Assembly (NCBI GenBank): GCA_030017655.1
Contig: JASEIM010000002.1
Coordinates: forward strand, 70,464 to 134,463
Origin: Methanobacterium sp.
Lineage (GTDB): Archaea > Methanobacteriota > Methanobacteria > Methanobacteriales > Methanobacteriaceae
Direction: 5' to 3'
Length of the DNA stretch: 64,000 nucleotides
Part shown: positions 54,036 to 63,466 of the stretch, piece by piece
How positions within the stretch are numbered: the stretch's first letter is position 1
Layout of the letters: every line of letters starts with the position of its first letter
Program-made: the position numbers and the translations under genes
The notes under the pieces: generated by a model
Told to the model about the DNA's origin: nothing
The model's input: only the letters and a program-made list of their open reading frames with translations
The model's database searches: none

Positions 54036-54844
54036 GTATGGTCGAAGAAGTTATGACACCAAATCCAGTCACAGTTTCTGTAGATACCTATGCAACTAAA
54101 GTAAGGTCCATTTTAAGAGATGAAAGCTTTAGATGCGTTCCTGTAGTATCAGGAAACCATCTGGAAGGAATAATAACCCGTGGAGATTTGATGAACATTT
54201 CTGCCACAAAATCTAACTTACAGGCTCATGGAATTATGGAGCATCCCAAGGTAATTGCAACACCTGAAATGGATGTTAACGACATAGGAAAACAGTTATT
54301 AGATGCAGGTGTTGTTCAGGCTCCTGTTGTAAAATCATCAGATGATATGAACCTTATTGGTATGATAAGCATCGCCGATATCCTTGAAAATTTTTTAAAT
54401 AGAAATTTAAAAGCCAGATATCAAAATGTTGGCGAAATAAAAACAAAAAAGGTTATAACCTGTAATTATGATGATCCCATCTCTAAAGTATGGGATAAAA
54501 TGGATGAAGATGGCTTTTCAGGCCTTCCTGTACTTAAAAATAAGAAAATAATAGGGATTATAACCCGAAAAGATATTATGAACTCCGGCCATGTTAAAAT
54601 TTCTAAAGAAGGCGGGATTAAGACATCTACAAAAGTAGAGAGTATCATGAGAACTCCCCCAATAGTTATAACGCCTGATAAAGACATTAAGGAAGCTGCA
54701 GCGCTAATGGTCAAATATAATATTGGTCGTTTACCTGTTGTTGATAATCCTGTCTATATTAAAAAAGAACCTGAAAGAGCAAAAGAAGCAGATCTTGTTG
54801 GAATTGTATCAAGGGAAGATATATTAGGGTCGTATATAAGTTGA
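54032..54844 (+). CDS. Four-CBS-domain protein
   Basis: 270 aa with four CBS domains, each ending in a GIITRxD-type strand (GIITRGDLMN, GMISIADILE, GIITRKDIMN, GIVSREDILG). Starts at TTG 54032, overlapping the previous gene by 4 bases, with GGTGAT 8 bases ahead. No catalytic domain. Confidence 0.9.
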   Translation: MSMVEEVMTPNPVTVSVDTYATKVRSILRDESFRCVPVVSGNHLEGIITRGDLMNISATKSNLQAHGIMEHPKVIATPEMDVNDIGKQLLDAGVVQAPVVKSSDDMNLIGMISIADILENFLNRNLKARYQNVGEIKTKKVITCNYDDPISKVWDKMDEDGFSGLPVLKNKKIIGIITRKDIMNSGHVKISKEGGIKTSTKVESIMRTPPIVITPDKDIKEAAALMVKYNIGRLPVVDNPVYIKKEPERAKEADLVGIVSREDILGSYIS

Positions 54845-54929
54845 TTTTTAAAACCCCGCTATCTGATTTAAGTAGTTTAAATTTAGTTTTTAGAGAATAT
54901 TTTATTTCATGATCATGTGAGGTGTACTG

Positions 54930-55871
54930 ATGAGAAGAAAAGAACTAATAAATGTGGTAAAATCTAGAGAAAGAGCTCCACTGGAGTTTGAAACCCATAT
55001 AGCAGAACACGAAGGCGATATTATGAGTATCGCCAAAAAGGAAGTAATTACAGTACCCCAAAGTGCTACAATTCAAGAAGCCGCCGAAATAATGGTAAAA
55101 AACAAGTTTAGAAGACTTCCCATAACAGATGCTGGAACAGGGAAGCTTCAAGGTATTGTAACTGCCATGGATATACTGGACTTTTTAGGTGGTGGAGACA
55201 GATACCAGATTTTAGAAAAGAAACATGAGGGTAATTATTTAGCTGCCATAAATGAACCAGTAAGAGAAATTATGACAAGAGATGTGGAAACTTTAAGTAA
55301 TAAAAACTCCATCGGAGATGCAGTTTCCAGAATGCTTGAAAAGAAAGTCGGTGCACTGCCCATAATTAATGCAGAAGAAAATATTGTAGGAATAGTTTCA
55401 GAAAGAGATTTTGCACTCCTCTTGGCTGGAGTTTTAACCGATGAAGTTGTTGAGGATTTCATGACAACCTCCATTATAAAAACAACTCCTGGAACAAGAA
55501 TAGAAGGCGCTACTAAGATAATGGTGAGAAATCAATTAAGGAGAATTCCTGTAACTGGAGAAGAGAGAAAAACACCTCATCCAGAAAATGATAAGCTTGT
55601 GGGAATTGTCACTGCAACAGATATTTTAGAATTCTTTGGAAACAATTCAGCATTTGAAAGGATAGTTACTAACAATGCCGAAGAAGTTCTCAACACCGCA
55701 ATTGCAGATATTATGGTAAAAGATGTCATTACCACAAATACTTACACACCACTGGGTGATGTATGTGATATAATGGAAAATAAAGGCATTGGAGGCCTAC
55801 CAGTAGTAAGGGATAATGAATTACTGGGCATAATAACTGAAAGCGACATTTTAAGAGCTATAAGTGGATAG
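54930..55871 (+). CDS. Four-CBS-domain protein
   Basis: 313 aa: a basic N-terminal extension of about 25 residues (MRRKELINVVKSRERAP), then four CBS domains with signatures GIVTAMDILDFLG, GIVSERDFALLL, GIVTATDILEFFG and GIITESDILRAI. The duplicated ILDFLGGGDR/ILEFFGNNS segments suggest internal doubling of a two-CBS unit. Gap of 85 bp before it. Confidence 0.9.
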   Translation: MRRKELINVVKSRERAPLEFETHIAEHEGDIMSIAKKEVITVPQSATIQEAAEIMVKNKFRRLPITDAGTGKLQGIVTAMDILDFLGGGDRYQILEKKHEGNYLAAINEPVREIMTRDVETLSNKNSIGDAVSRMLEKKVGALPIINAEENIVGIVSERDFALLLAGVLTDEVVEDFMTTSIIKTTPGTRIEGATKIMVRNQLRRIPVTGEERKTPHPENDKLVGIVTATDILEFFGNNSAFERIVTNNAEEVLNTAIADIMVKDVITTNTYTPLGDVCDIMENKGIGGLPVVRDNELLGIITESDILRAISG

Positions 55872-55911
55872 ACACCTTATAATTCTTTTTTAGAAAAAAG
55901 GCGGTAAGATC

Positions 55912-56754
55912 ATGAAAGTTGAAGATGTAATGAATGACGAAGTAATTATAATTCAGGAAAACGAACAGGTTAATCATGCCAGGAACCTCATGCTCAAACA
56001 CGGATTTAGCAGAGTCATAGTAGTGGACAGGGATGAAAATCCAATCGGGATTGTTACAGAAAAAGATTTAACCCGAAAACTAAGAGGAAACGGCCCTACA
56101 TGGAAAAGGAGACCAATAGATACTATAGCAATAAGGAGAGTAATGAGCAATGGTCTTATAACAGTGGATGTGGATGATGATTTAAGAGAAGCCGTAGAAA
56201 TCATGATTCAAAATAAAATAAGCTCAGTACCTGTTGTTGATGATGAAGGATTGGCAGGGATAGTTACAAAAACAGACTTAATGAATTTTTATGCCTCAAA
56301 ATTCCAGAACAGATGGAAAGTATCAAATCTGATGACCAAAGATGTGGTGACTGTAAACGAAAACCATACCATCACACACGTCATTAACGTTATGGAAGAA
56401 AATAACATCGATGGAGTCGTTGTAATGTTCGACGGTGAAATTGCAGGCATTATAACTCCTGCAAACATATCCTTTGCACAGGTAGAACACCCCGAAACAG
56501 GAGTAAGTGTTGAAAGAGTCTATTTCATAAGACAGGGAGTTGAAGGTGGGGATAAACGGAAAGCAAGAGAAATATCAATGCTAACTGCTGGAGACATAAT
56601 GAACGAAGATTTCGTGAAAATCAGCCCTGATGAAGATGCAGTGGAAGCTGCAAAATTAATGTATAACTCAGAAATAAGCCATATTCCTGTTGTAGAAGAT
56701 GATAATCTTGTTGGAATAATCACAAAAACTGACATAATCAAAGGAATACAGTAA
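55912..56754 (+). CDS. Four-CBS-domain protein
   Basis: 280 aa. Four CBS domains (GIVTEKDLTRKL, GIVTKTDLMNFY, GIITPANISFAQ, GIITKTDIIKGI); the third is divergent and followed by a linker of about 30 residues rich in charge. AAGGCGGTAAGATC precedes the ATG. Soluble. Confidence 0.9.
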   Translation: MKVEDVMNDEVIIIQENEQVNHARNLMLKHGFSRVIVVDRDENPIGIVTEKDLTRKLRGNGPTWKRRPIDTIAIRRVMSNGLITVDVDDDLREAVEIMIQNKISSVPVVDDEGLAGIVTKTDLMNFYASKFQNRWKVSNLMTKDVVTVNENHTITHVINVMEENNIDGVVVMFDGEIAGIITPANISFAQVEHPETGVSVERVYFIRQGVEGGDKRKAREISMLTAGDIMNEDFVKISPDEDAVEAAKLMYNSEISHIPVVEDDNLVGIITKTDIIKGIQ

Positions 56755-56814
56755 GAAAGTAAAAATATTAAATTTTGATTATATGTTCTTTAAATCATGA
56801 AATGAGGAATAAAA

Positions 56815-57639
56815 ATGCATATAAAAAATATAATGAGCAGAGAAGTTGTTGTAATAGATAAAGACCAGAATATTCACGATGCATTAAAAATCATGAAAAA
56901 ACGAAAAGTTTCAAGATTACCTGTGATAAACACCAACGGAAACAATGAAAAACAGCTTGTAGGTATTATTACCGAAAAAGATATTGCTTTAAGGCTTGGT
57001 TCATCAAGATACGGTAATCTAGCCCCTTCACATTTCTACATTTCAACAGTGATGAGCCCCGATCCAATTACAGTAGAAAGCAGCACAAGCCTGGGAAAAG
57101 CTGCAAAAATCATGGTTGACAATAAAATCGGAGGAATGCCCGTTGTAGATGATGGGGAAATAACCGGTATCATAACCAAAACCGATTTTATAAAAACATG
57201 CCAGGGGATCCCCTACACTGATACACTTGTCAAAGAAAGAATGAAAAGGAATCTGATGACCATAAATCCGCAGGATAGGCTTGTACATGCTAGAAGAATG
57301 ATTATTGACGAAGAAATCGGAAGACTACCTGTTGTAGATGGAAATCAGCTTGAAGGTATCCTTACTGCAAAGGACATAGCAAACTCAATGATTTCATTCA
57401 GAAAAGTCGTTCCTGACAAATATCAGTCTGCAAGAATAAGAAATCTGATTGTAGAGGATATAATGACCCAGAACGTTAGAACAATAAATGAAGCCGCGAC
57501 AATTGCTGATCTTTCCACATTTATGCTGGAGGAAGATTTCAGCGGAGTTCCTGTTGTAAATGAAGACCATGAACTGGCAGGAATAATCACTAAAACAGAT
57601 ATCCTGAATTACATTGTTGAATTGGAGGAGGTCCACTGA
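56815..57639 (+). CDS. Four-CBS-domain protein
   Basis: 274 aa with four CBS domains (GIITEKDIALRLG, GIITKTDFIKTC, GILTAKDIANSM, GIITKTDILNYI). Its stop is directly adjacent to the first codon of the RNA ligase frame, and its last codons contain the ligase ribosome site GGAGGAGG. Confidence 0.9.
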   Translation: MHIKNIMSREVVVIDKDQNIHDALKIMKKRKVSRLPVINTNGNNEKQLVGIITEKDIALRLGSSRYGNLAPSHFYISTVMSPDPITVESSTSLGKAAKIMVDNKIGGMPVVDDGEITGIITKTDFIKTCQGIPYTDTLVKERMKRNLMTINPQDRLVHARRMIIDEEIGRLPVVDGNQLEGILTAKDIANSMISFRKVVPDKYQSARIRNLIVEDIMTQNVRTINEAATIADLSTFMLEEDFSGVPVVNEDHELAGIITKTDILNYIVELEEVH

Positions 57640-58893
57640 ATTTTACCCGAAATAAAGTGTCCAAATTGCGGCAAGGACATGAACATTGATTGGAGGAGGA
57701 ACAACACCCTCACTAACTTTTTTTTTAACTGTTCTTCCTGTGATTTAGAATCAAGAATTGTTATAGAAGATTTCCTGGATAAAAAACTCCAGAATATTCT
57801 GAATATAAAAGCAGAGAAGCTTAATGATGCCATAGAAAAGGGAATAATTAAATTCTTTGAATTCCACAGCCATCCAGCATTGCAGTTTAAAAAAGGCATC
57901 GGTAAAATAGAAGAGGGCAGCATAATTTATTTTAGAGATAAAATTGAAGTCATAAGAGGATTTCCAAAGATTAGAAGAACATTAATGCTATCTCCAACCA
58001 TTAAAAATCATTTTAAAGATAAAGTTGTGATTGAAGAAAAAATGAATGGATACAACGTCCGTATAGCGTTTATTGGGGATGAAATTATCGCTCTTACAAG
58101 AAGAGGATATATGTGCCCATACACAACAAAAAAAGCCGTTGAAATACTGGATTTAACCCCCTTCTTTAATGATAATCCAGATCTTGTAATCTGCGGGGAA
58201 ATGGTAGGAACTGATAATCCATACGTATCCCACTACTACGAAGAAATTGGAAATCTCGGATTTAGAGTGTTTGATATTAGAAAAAAGGTTTCAAATGAAC
58301 CTTTATCAATTAAAGAAAAGCAAGAAATCCTTAATAAATATAATTTACCCGGGGTAAGAAATTTCGGGACATTTAATGTTAATGAAGCGTCTGAAAAGGT
58401 AAAAGAAGTGATCAAGGAAATTGGCGAGAATAAAAGGGAAGGAGTGGTGATGAAAGACCCTGAAATGGAAATACCTCCACTTAAATATACTTCATCACGT
58501 GCCCATGACGATGAAATAAGTTATGCATTTACTTATCCCTTTGATTTTGGAAAAGACTTTTTCTTCAGCCGTGTTATAAGAGAGGGATTTCAGGCATATG
58601 AAATGAATGAAAGTGAAGAGGAGCTTCAAAAAAGAGCTCAAAGGCTTGGAGAAGCAATACTCAATTCAATGGTCGGTACGATTAAAAACGTGGCTTCTGG
58701 AAATCAGGCGACTGAAGATATGGTAATTGACGTTGAAACCGAAGAAGAAGCTGAAGAATTCCTGCGATATCTCCATAATCTTGGAGTATATGCAGTTCTA
58801 CATAAATTTGAAGGCGATAAAGCAATTATAAGGAGAATATATCAATCTACAACCGATAAAGTTTCTAATCTCCTTAACGGCGGACTTTACTAA
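57640..58893 (+). CDS. ATP-dependent RNA ligase (Rnl3 type) with an N-terminal zinc ribbon, probable ATT start
   Basis: Homologue of the Methanothermobacter RNA ligase family: motif I EEKMNGYNVRI (Lys134 as nucleophile when counted from 57640), LTRRGYMCPYTT, motif IV-like GEMVG and motif V EGVVMKDPEME, then an archaeal C-terminal domain. From ATG 57679 it is 404 aa, but the frame is open back to 57640, directly after the CBS stop, and that stretch encodes CPNCGKDM, which pairs with CSSC further on as a zinc ribbon. The only start candidate with a correctly placed ribosome site (GGAGGAGG, 57624-57631) is ATT 57640. It seals RNA ends; substrate unknown. Confidence 0.88.
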   Translation: MLPEIKCPNCGKDMNIDWRRNNTLTNFFFNCSSCDLESRIVIEDFLDKKLQNILNIKAEKLNDAIEKGIIKFFEFHSHPALQFKKGIGKIEEGSIIYFRDKIEVIRGFPKIRRTLMLSPTIKNHFKDKVVIEEKMNGYNVRIAFIGDEIIALTRRGYMCPYTTKKAVEILDLTPFFNDNPDLVICGEMVGTDNPYVSHYYEEIGNLGFRVFDIRKKVSNEPLSIKEKQEILNKYNLPGVRNFGTFNVNEASEKVKEVIKEIGENKREGVVMKDPEMEIPPLKYTSSRAHDDEISYAFTYPFDFGKDFFFSRVIREGFQAYEMNESEEELQKRAQRLGEAILNSMVGTIKNVASGNQATEDMVIDVETEEEAEEFLRYLHNLGVYAVLHKFEGDKAIIRRIYQSTTDKVSNLLNGGLY

Positions 58894-58962
58894 TTTTAAT
58901 AGAGATATTTAAATATAGGTGTGAAAAATATCTTAATTTTAAACTGATCCTCAGGTAAAAAA

Positions 58963-59796
58963 ATGTCACATGATAAATCAAAGATATTTAAAATAGGGTT
59001 TCTCGGACCTTCAGGAACCTATGCAGAAGAGGCTGCATCTAAAATTAGTGGAGAATTAATACCATTTGATTCTATAATGGAAGTTCTGGATGCTGTGCAG
59101 AATGAAAATATAGATATTGGTGTTGTTCCCATTGAAAATTCGATAGAAGGTCCTGTTGGGATAACACTTGATCTTCTTGCACACGATTATGATCTAAAGA
59201 TTAATAAGGAAATAATTCTACCAGTAAGGCATAATCTTCTTTTAAATGAAGGGGCAAACATTAAAGATATTGATACCATATATTCACATGCCCAGGCGCT
59301 TTCCCAGTGCCGTAAATTCATTGAAAAACTTGGAGCGAAACCTGTAGCAACCCCAAGCACTTCTAGTGCTGCAGAAATGATTTTAGGTAAAAAAAATGCT
59401 GCTGCAATTGGAACCAGGCAGGCTGCAGAAATATATGGATTGAAGATTGCAGAATCCAATATTCAGGACTACGATGATAATTTAACAAGGTTTGTTGTAC
59501 TTGGCAGACATGATCATGTTCGGACTGGTCATGACAAAACTTCTGCCATTTTTTCGCTTATGGAGGATAAGCCCGGCGGACTTTATGAAGTTTTGGGTGA
59601 GTTTGCCAGAAAAGATATCAATTTAACTAAAATTGAATCACGTCCATCTAAAAAAAAGCTTGGAAATTACATATTTTTTATCGATTTTCAGGGCCATAGA
59701 GAGGATAAAAAGATCAAGAATGTTTTAAATACCATCAAAAACAAGATATCATATGTGAGGATCCTCGGATCATATCCTGTTGAGGAGGATGATTAA
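58963..59796 (+). CDS. pheA: Prephenate dehydratase
   Basis: 277 aa stand-alone dehydratase. GFLGPSGTYAEEA opens the periplasmic-binding-like catalytic domain, NLTRFVVLG holds the catalytic Thr-Arg-Phe, and the C-terminal ACT domain (KPGGLYEVLGEFARKDINLTKIESRP) gives phenylalanine feedback. It converts prephenate to phenylpyruvate. Lies 69 bp after the ligase. Confidence 0.97.
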   Translation: MSHDKSKIFKIGFLGPSGTYAEEAASKISGELIPFDSIMEVLDAVQNENIDIGVVPIENSIEGPVGITLDLLAHDYDLKINKEIILPVRHNLLLNEGANIKDIDTIYSHAQALSQCRKFIEKLGAKPVATPSTSSAAEMILGKKNAAAIGTRQAAEIYGLKIAESNIQDYDDNLTRFVVLGRHDHVRTGHDKTSAIFSLMEDKPGGLYEVLGEFARKDINLTKIESRPSKKKLGNYIFFIDFQGHREDKKIKNVLNTIKNKISYVRILGSYPVEEDD

Positions 59797-60442
59797 GATA
59801 ACTCTTGAAAAGGAAAAAATTTTAAGAAGCTTAAAAGAGCTTGAAAGTGAATTTAATAAAGGTAAGATTCCCCAAAGGCATTATGAGGTTCAAAAAAGGC
59901 AGCTGGAAGAAAAGCTTGAAGCTTTTGAAGTTGCAAACAGAGTGCGAAGACTTCAGGGTAAAGAAACTGCTGAAGTACCTCTGGATGATGAAGAGGACAC
60001 TGAAGAAGAGAATGAAGAATTATTTAAAAAGTATATCACTTCTCCAGGTCTTAAAGAGAAAAAGCTGGAAAAACCAAAAGATCAAGGTCGAATATCCCAG
60101 AATAAAATGATCGGGATTGCCCTTTTAGCTGCAGCATTCCTTATAGGTATTGTATTCGGCTCATTTAATATTGATCTGCCGACTGATGCTGCAAACACTA
60201 ATTTATTCACAAATGAAAGTGCATTCCCACCTTTTGTCCTTAACAACACCACAAATACAACAAACATGACCAATACCACAAGAAACGCCACTAAGATCGT
60301 GAAGAATACTACAAAGAAAACAGTAACTCCACCCAAAACTAACACAACTCCAACACCCGAAGATCCATCAGGAAATGATACTGGTGGTGCTGGTGAGCCT
60401 GGGACAACTAAAACTATCAAAAACAACTCAAATTATAATTAA
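59789..60442 (+). CDS. Single-pass membrane protein with coiled coil and Thr/Asn-rich outer tail
   Basis: About 217 aa: N-terminal coiled coil (residues 5-60, KILRSLKELESEF...QLEEKLEAFEVANRVR), an acidic stretch, one membrane helix near 100-120 (KMIGIALLAAAFLIGIVFG), then an outer tail of NTTNTTNMTNTT-like and TPPKTNTTPTPE segments with many N-glycosylation sequons. ATG 59789 overlaps the pheA end by 8 bases; the GAGGAGG there is too close to serve it well, so translational coupling is likely. Function unknown. Confidence 0.75.
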   Translation: MIKITLEKEKILRSLKELESEFNKGKIPQRHYEVQKRQLEEKLEAFEVANRVRRLQGKETAEVPLDDEEDTEEENEELFKKYITSPGLKEKKLEKPKDQGRISQNKMIGIALLAAAFLIGIVFGSFNIDLPTDAANTNLFTNESAFPPFVLNNTTNTTNMTNTTRNATKIVKNTTKKTVTPPKTNTTPTPEDPSGNDTGGAGEPGTTKTIKNNSNYN

Positions 60443-60641
60443 ACCACATAATAAACATATTAATCAGCAAATATGAAATAGTAATGTTCTATTGCAATTT
60501 TAGCTGACTAATAATCAATTTTTTACATAAAAAAACCCGAATTCTGTCATATTTTTTTTTGCACTCTTTATTATTTTATTAAATAAAATAGAAAACTATA
60601 TATTTATTTTCCCGATGATAATAGATAAAGAGGTAGATATA

Positions 60642-61190
60642 TTGAAAAAAAACTTAATTTTAATTGCTCTCATTTCTGGAGTAGTTCTTGCATCTGGCTG
60701 TACCGACAGCGGGAACCAAAAAGGTAATACCACCAATGAAACCCAGACCTATCAGGGGGATGAATTCACATTTAATTACCCCAGCGACTGGCTGCAAATT
60801 CAGAATACAGCCCCTAACAGCACCTTGGCCATTGGAGATCCAGACTCTGCCGATGCTAATGGGAACGTTCAGGTAAGCGTTGTGGTCCAGAAAACCCTTA
60901 TACCATCTGGAACAACACTGCAAGATTATTTTAATGCAACATATGCTCAATTTGCTGCACAAGATCTGGGGTATAAACCAATATCTGAAGGAACCGTCCT
61001 GATTAACGGTATAAATACCCTTGAAAATACTTACTATATAAATTCTGGCAACACACAGAAACGTGAACGTGCAATATGGATTCAGAAAAACCGTGTGATC
61101 TATATAATTCTCTGCAGCGCCCCAGTCTCAGACTATTCTTCAGAACAGAAAAAATTTGACACCATAGTTAACAGTTTTAGATTAATCTAA
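60642..61190 (+). CDS. PsbP-like lipoprotein
   Basis: 182 aa from TTG 60642 (AGAGGT upstream). Signal peptide with lipobox LASGC near residue 20, then a PsbP-like domain: FTFNYPSDWLQIQN, INGINTLENTYYI and KFDTIVNSFRLI. Likely anchored outside the membrane. One of three consecutive paralogues; ligand unknown. Confidence 0.8.
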   Translation: MKKNLILIALISGVVLASGCTDSGNQKGNTTNETQTYQGDEFTFNYPSDWLQIQNTAPNSTLAIGDPDSADANGNVQVSVVVQKTLIPSGTTLQDYFNATYAQFAAQDLGYKPISEGTVLINGINTLENTYYINSGNTQKRERAIWIQKNRVIYIILCSAPVSDYSSEQKKFDTIVNSFRLI

Positions 61191-61243
61191 AAAAATATCT
61201 GTAATTATCTTCTTATCTACTATAAGAAACTCATGGTGATAAA

Positions 61244-61798
61244 TTGAGAAAATATCTGTTTGTAATGTTTCTGATAGCTTCTCTGATTTTCAGCTCAGGT
61301 TGTACAAATAACCTTAATCAGACCTCCAATTTAACACCTCCAACTGCAAATAATACTTTCCAGGGAAGCGGAGTAACATTTGATTATCCTGCAGACTGGA
61401 AAGAAACAAACAAGACAGGAAAATATGTAATCGCCCACATCATTGACCCAAAAGCAAAAAGTGATGATAAAAAACCCGGAACGGTCGTTGAAATCTCAAA
61501 AAAAGAATCTTCAGGCATCCCCCTTGAAAGATTCTATGATGAGGTTAAATCAGGTGCATCGAATGTTGCCGGCTATCAACTATTATCTGAAAGATCCTAT
61601 AAAGTGGACAATGTAACAGCATACGAGTTTACCTCAAAAGCAACTGATAAGAACGTTGAAGAGCAGTACAGGGTTGTATTGCTTGAAAAAAAAGGTTTTA
61701 TTTATATGATTGCCTGTGGAACACGTTCTCCAACTTACCAGGGAGATAAATCACAGAGTTTTGACATGATAATAAATAGTTTCCAGATAACTGATTAG
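61244..61798 (+). CDS. PsbP-like lipoprotein
   Basis: 184 aa from TTG 61244 with GGTGAT upstream. Lipobox FSSGC near residue 20, then the same domain (VTFDYPADWKETN, SFDMIINSFQIT). 53 bp after its paralogue. Confidence 0.8.
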   Translation: MRKYLFVMFLIASLIFSSGCTNNLNQTSNLTPPTANNTFQGSGVTFDYPADWKETNKTGKYVIAHIIDPKAKSDDKKPGTVVEISKKESSGIPLERFYDEVKSGASNVAGYQLLSERSYKVDNVTAYEFTSKATDKNVEEQYRVVLLEKKGFIYMIACGTRSPTYQGDKSQSFDMIINSFQITD

Positions 61799-61888
61799 CC
61801 CAGATTAAATGATTTTGTCAATATAAAAGGAAAAAATATATTAGTCTGTTTTTTAGATGAAGTTACATAGAAAAAAAGAGGAAGTTAA

Positions 61889-62533
61889 TTGAAAATCCAA
61901 TTAAGAAAAAGGGAACCTAAAAAACGGCTTGTTGATTTTCGATACAAAAAAGAGGCGTTAGCTATCGCTATAGCCGTATTAGTAACCATCTTAGTCCTCA
62001 TACTAACTAGCGGAGGCCCTGAAACCCCCGCTGTTACTAAAACACCCGTAAGCAAGGCCCCAGATATAAAAACCAAAATTTATTCAGCAGGGGACATTTA
62101 CCTTGAATATCCAGAGACATGGAAAATCACAACCGACGAAATAAATAACAATAACATGCAGTTAGTGATTCAAGACCCCTCTTCAGTAGGCAATCCTGAC
62201 AGTACAAAAGTTGCAGGTTTTACGGTGTTTAAAGTAGAAAAGGATCCATATCAAACCCTTGAACAGCGCAAAGAATCATTTATCCAAAGTATAAGAGAAT
62301 CAGGTGCAAATATCAATTTAATATCATCAAACAATACGAATCTTAATGGAATAAATGCGGTTGAGGCAATATATGAAGGTACAGGACCAAAAAACGAGCA
62401 GATACAGCTTAAAGTAATTTACTTCGAGCAAAACAATCTGGTTTATATCCTGGCATTTCTTACAAGAGGAATGAATCTTCAAAGCCAGAAAGCAAACTTC
62501 GATGTGGTGATAAACAGCTTTAAGCTGCAATAA
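61889..62533 (+). CDS. PsbP-like membrane-anchored protein
   Basis: 214 aa from TTG 61889 with GAGGAAG upstream. A basic N-terminus and a single membrane helix (about 26-44) replace the lipobox, so it is anchored by the helix. The outer part is PsbP-like (IYLEYPETWKITTD, NFDVVINSFKLQ). Confidence 0.8.
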   Translation: MKIQLRKREPKKRLVDFRYKKEALAIAIAVLVTILVLILTSGGPETPAVTKTPVSKAPDIKTKIYSAGDIYLEYPETWKITTDEINNNNMQLVIQDPSSVGNPDSTKVAGFTVFKVEKDPYQTLEQRKESFIQSIRESGANINLISSNNTNLNGINAVEAIYEGTGPKNEQIQLKVIYFEQNNLVYILAFLTRGMNLQSQKANFDVVINSFKLQ

Positions 62534-62715
62534 CTCCCCATATCCATTTTTTTATTAAATAACCATCTCAACCTTCATTTATTATAAATATTTATTCAAG
62601 GAGTAACTAAAATCTAAATAAAATGGAAAGGTTTTTAATGAATCCCGATTAACAGTATAATATATATTAACGAATAGAATACAATATATTTGTTATACTA
62701 TCTATTGGAAGATAA

Positions 62716-62892
62716 GTGAATAACCTTAAAATAGCTGCCTTAAAATCTGCTTTTATTTTAGCTGCTGCATCAGATTACGTACAAAGTAAAAAATATACTC
62801 AGTTATATCTACTTAAAAAATTTAAGTACTTAAAAGAACCGATATTTAAAAAAAGGCTTTACTGTGTTATTTACTGCCATGAAAAAAATTAA
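62716..62892 (+). CDS. Possible small basic protein, function unknown
   Basis: 58 codons from GTG 62716 (GGAAG upstream) to TAA 62890. Composition is protein-like: an Ala-rich helix AALKSAFILAAASDYV followed by a Lys/Tyr-rich C-terminus with two Cys. No family recognised. It occupies most of the otherwise empty stretch between 62534 and 62968. Confidence 0.4.
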   Translation: MNNLKIAALKSAFILAAASDYVQSKKYTQLYLLKKFKYLKEPIFKKRLYCVIYCHEKN

Positions 62893-62968
62893 TATTTTAG
62901 TTTCCAATATACAAATTTTTAATATAATGTTTAAACATTATCAGAAGAAGATGAAGGAGGAATTAATA

Positions 62969-63466
62969 ATGGTATTGCCAGTATGCGATGTCTGTTTAAA
63001 GAGCGGAATGTTATGTCAGGGGTGTGAGAACAAATTAAAAAGTGGTGAGATCACCCAGCTGGATTTAGACATTGCAAAATTACTTTACAAACTTGGCGAC
63101 GGGAAGATAGGCTTCAAAAAGACAATAGAAATTGGAGATGTCGTCATAATAGTAACAGAAAAGGAGAATGTGGGGAAACTCATAGGAAAAAGCGGGAAAA
63201 TTGTAAGGGCAATATCAAAAAAAGTTGGAAAGAAAGTAAGAGTTATAGGCGAAGGTTCTGACTTTAAAGAGATTGCAAGGGATATTGTAGCCCCTGCAAG
63301 AATTTCAGGGATTAACATAGTCTATGGTAGAGACGGTGAGGAAAAATACAAGATAAGAGTAATGCGGGAAGACGCAAGAAGACTTCCAGCAAGATTAGAT
63401 GTTTTAAACGATATTATGGATCAACTGTCCTCTGAAAAAACCGTTATTGTTATTGACGACCTCTAA
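62969..63466 (+). CDS. KH-domain protein with N-terminal zinc knuckle (NusA-related)
   Basis: 165 aa from ATG 62969 with GGAGG upstream. CDVCLKSGMLCQGCENK forms a zinc knuckle, then KH domains (GKLIGKSGKIVRAISKKVGKKVRVIGEG with the GxxG loop) and a C-terminal MREDARRLPARLDVLNDIM. It resembles the archaeal NusA-like KH proteins and probably binds RNA during transcription or maturation. A longer open frame upstream lacks a ribosome site. Confidence 0.88.
   Translation: MVLPVCDVCLKSGMLCQGCENKLKSGEITQLDLDIAKLLYKLGDGKIGFKKTIEIGDVVIIVTEKENVGKLIGKSGKIVRAISKKVGKKVRVIGEGSDFKEIARDIVAPARISGINIVYGRDGEEKYKIRVMREDARRLPARLDVLNDIMDQLSSEKTVIVIDDL

Noticed and set aside
60082..60426. 114-codon minus-strand frame opposite the Thr/Asn-rich tail
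   Set aside because: Val/Phe repeats arise from the complement of Thr/Asn repeats; not a real protein.
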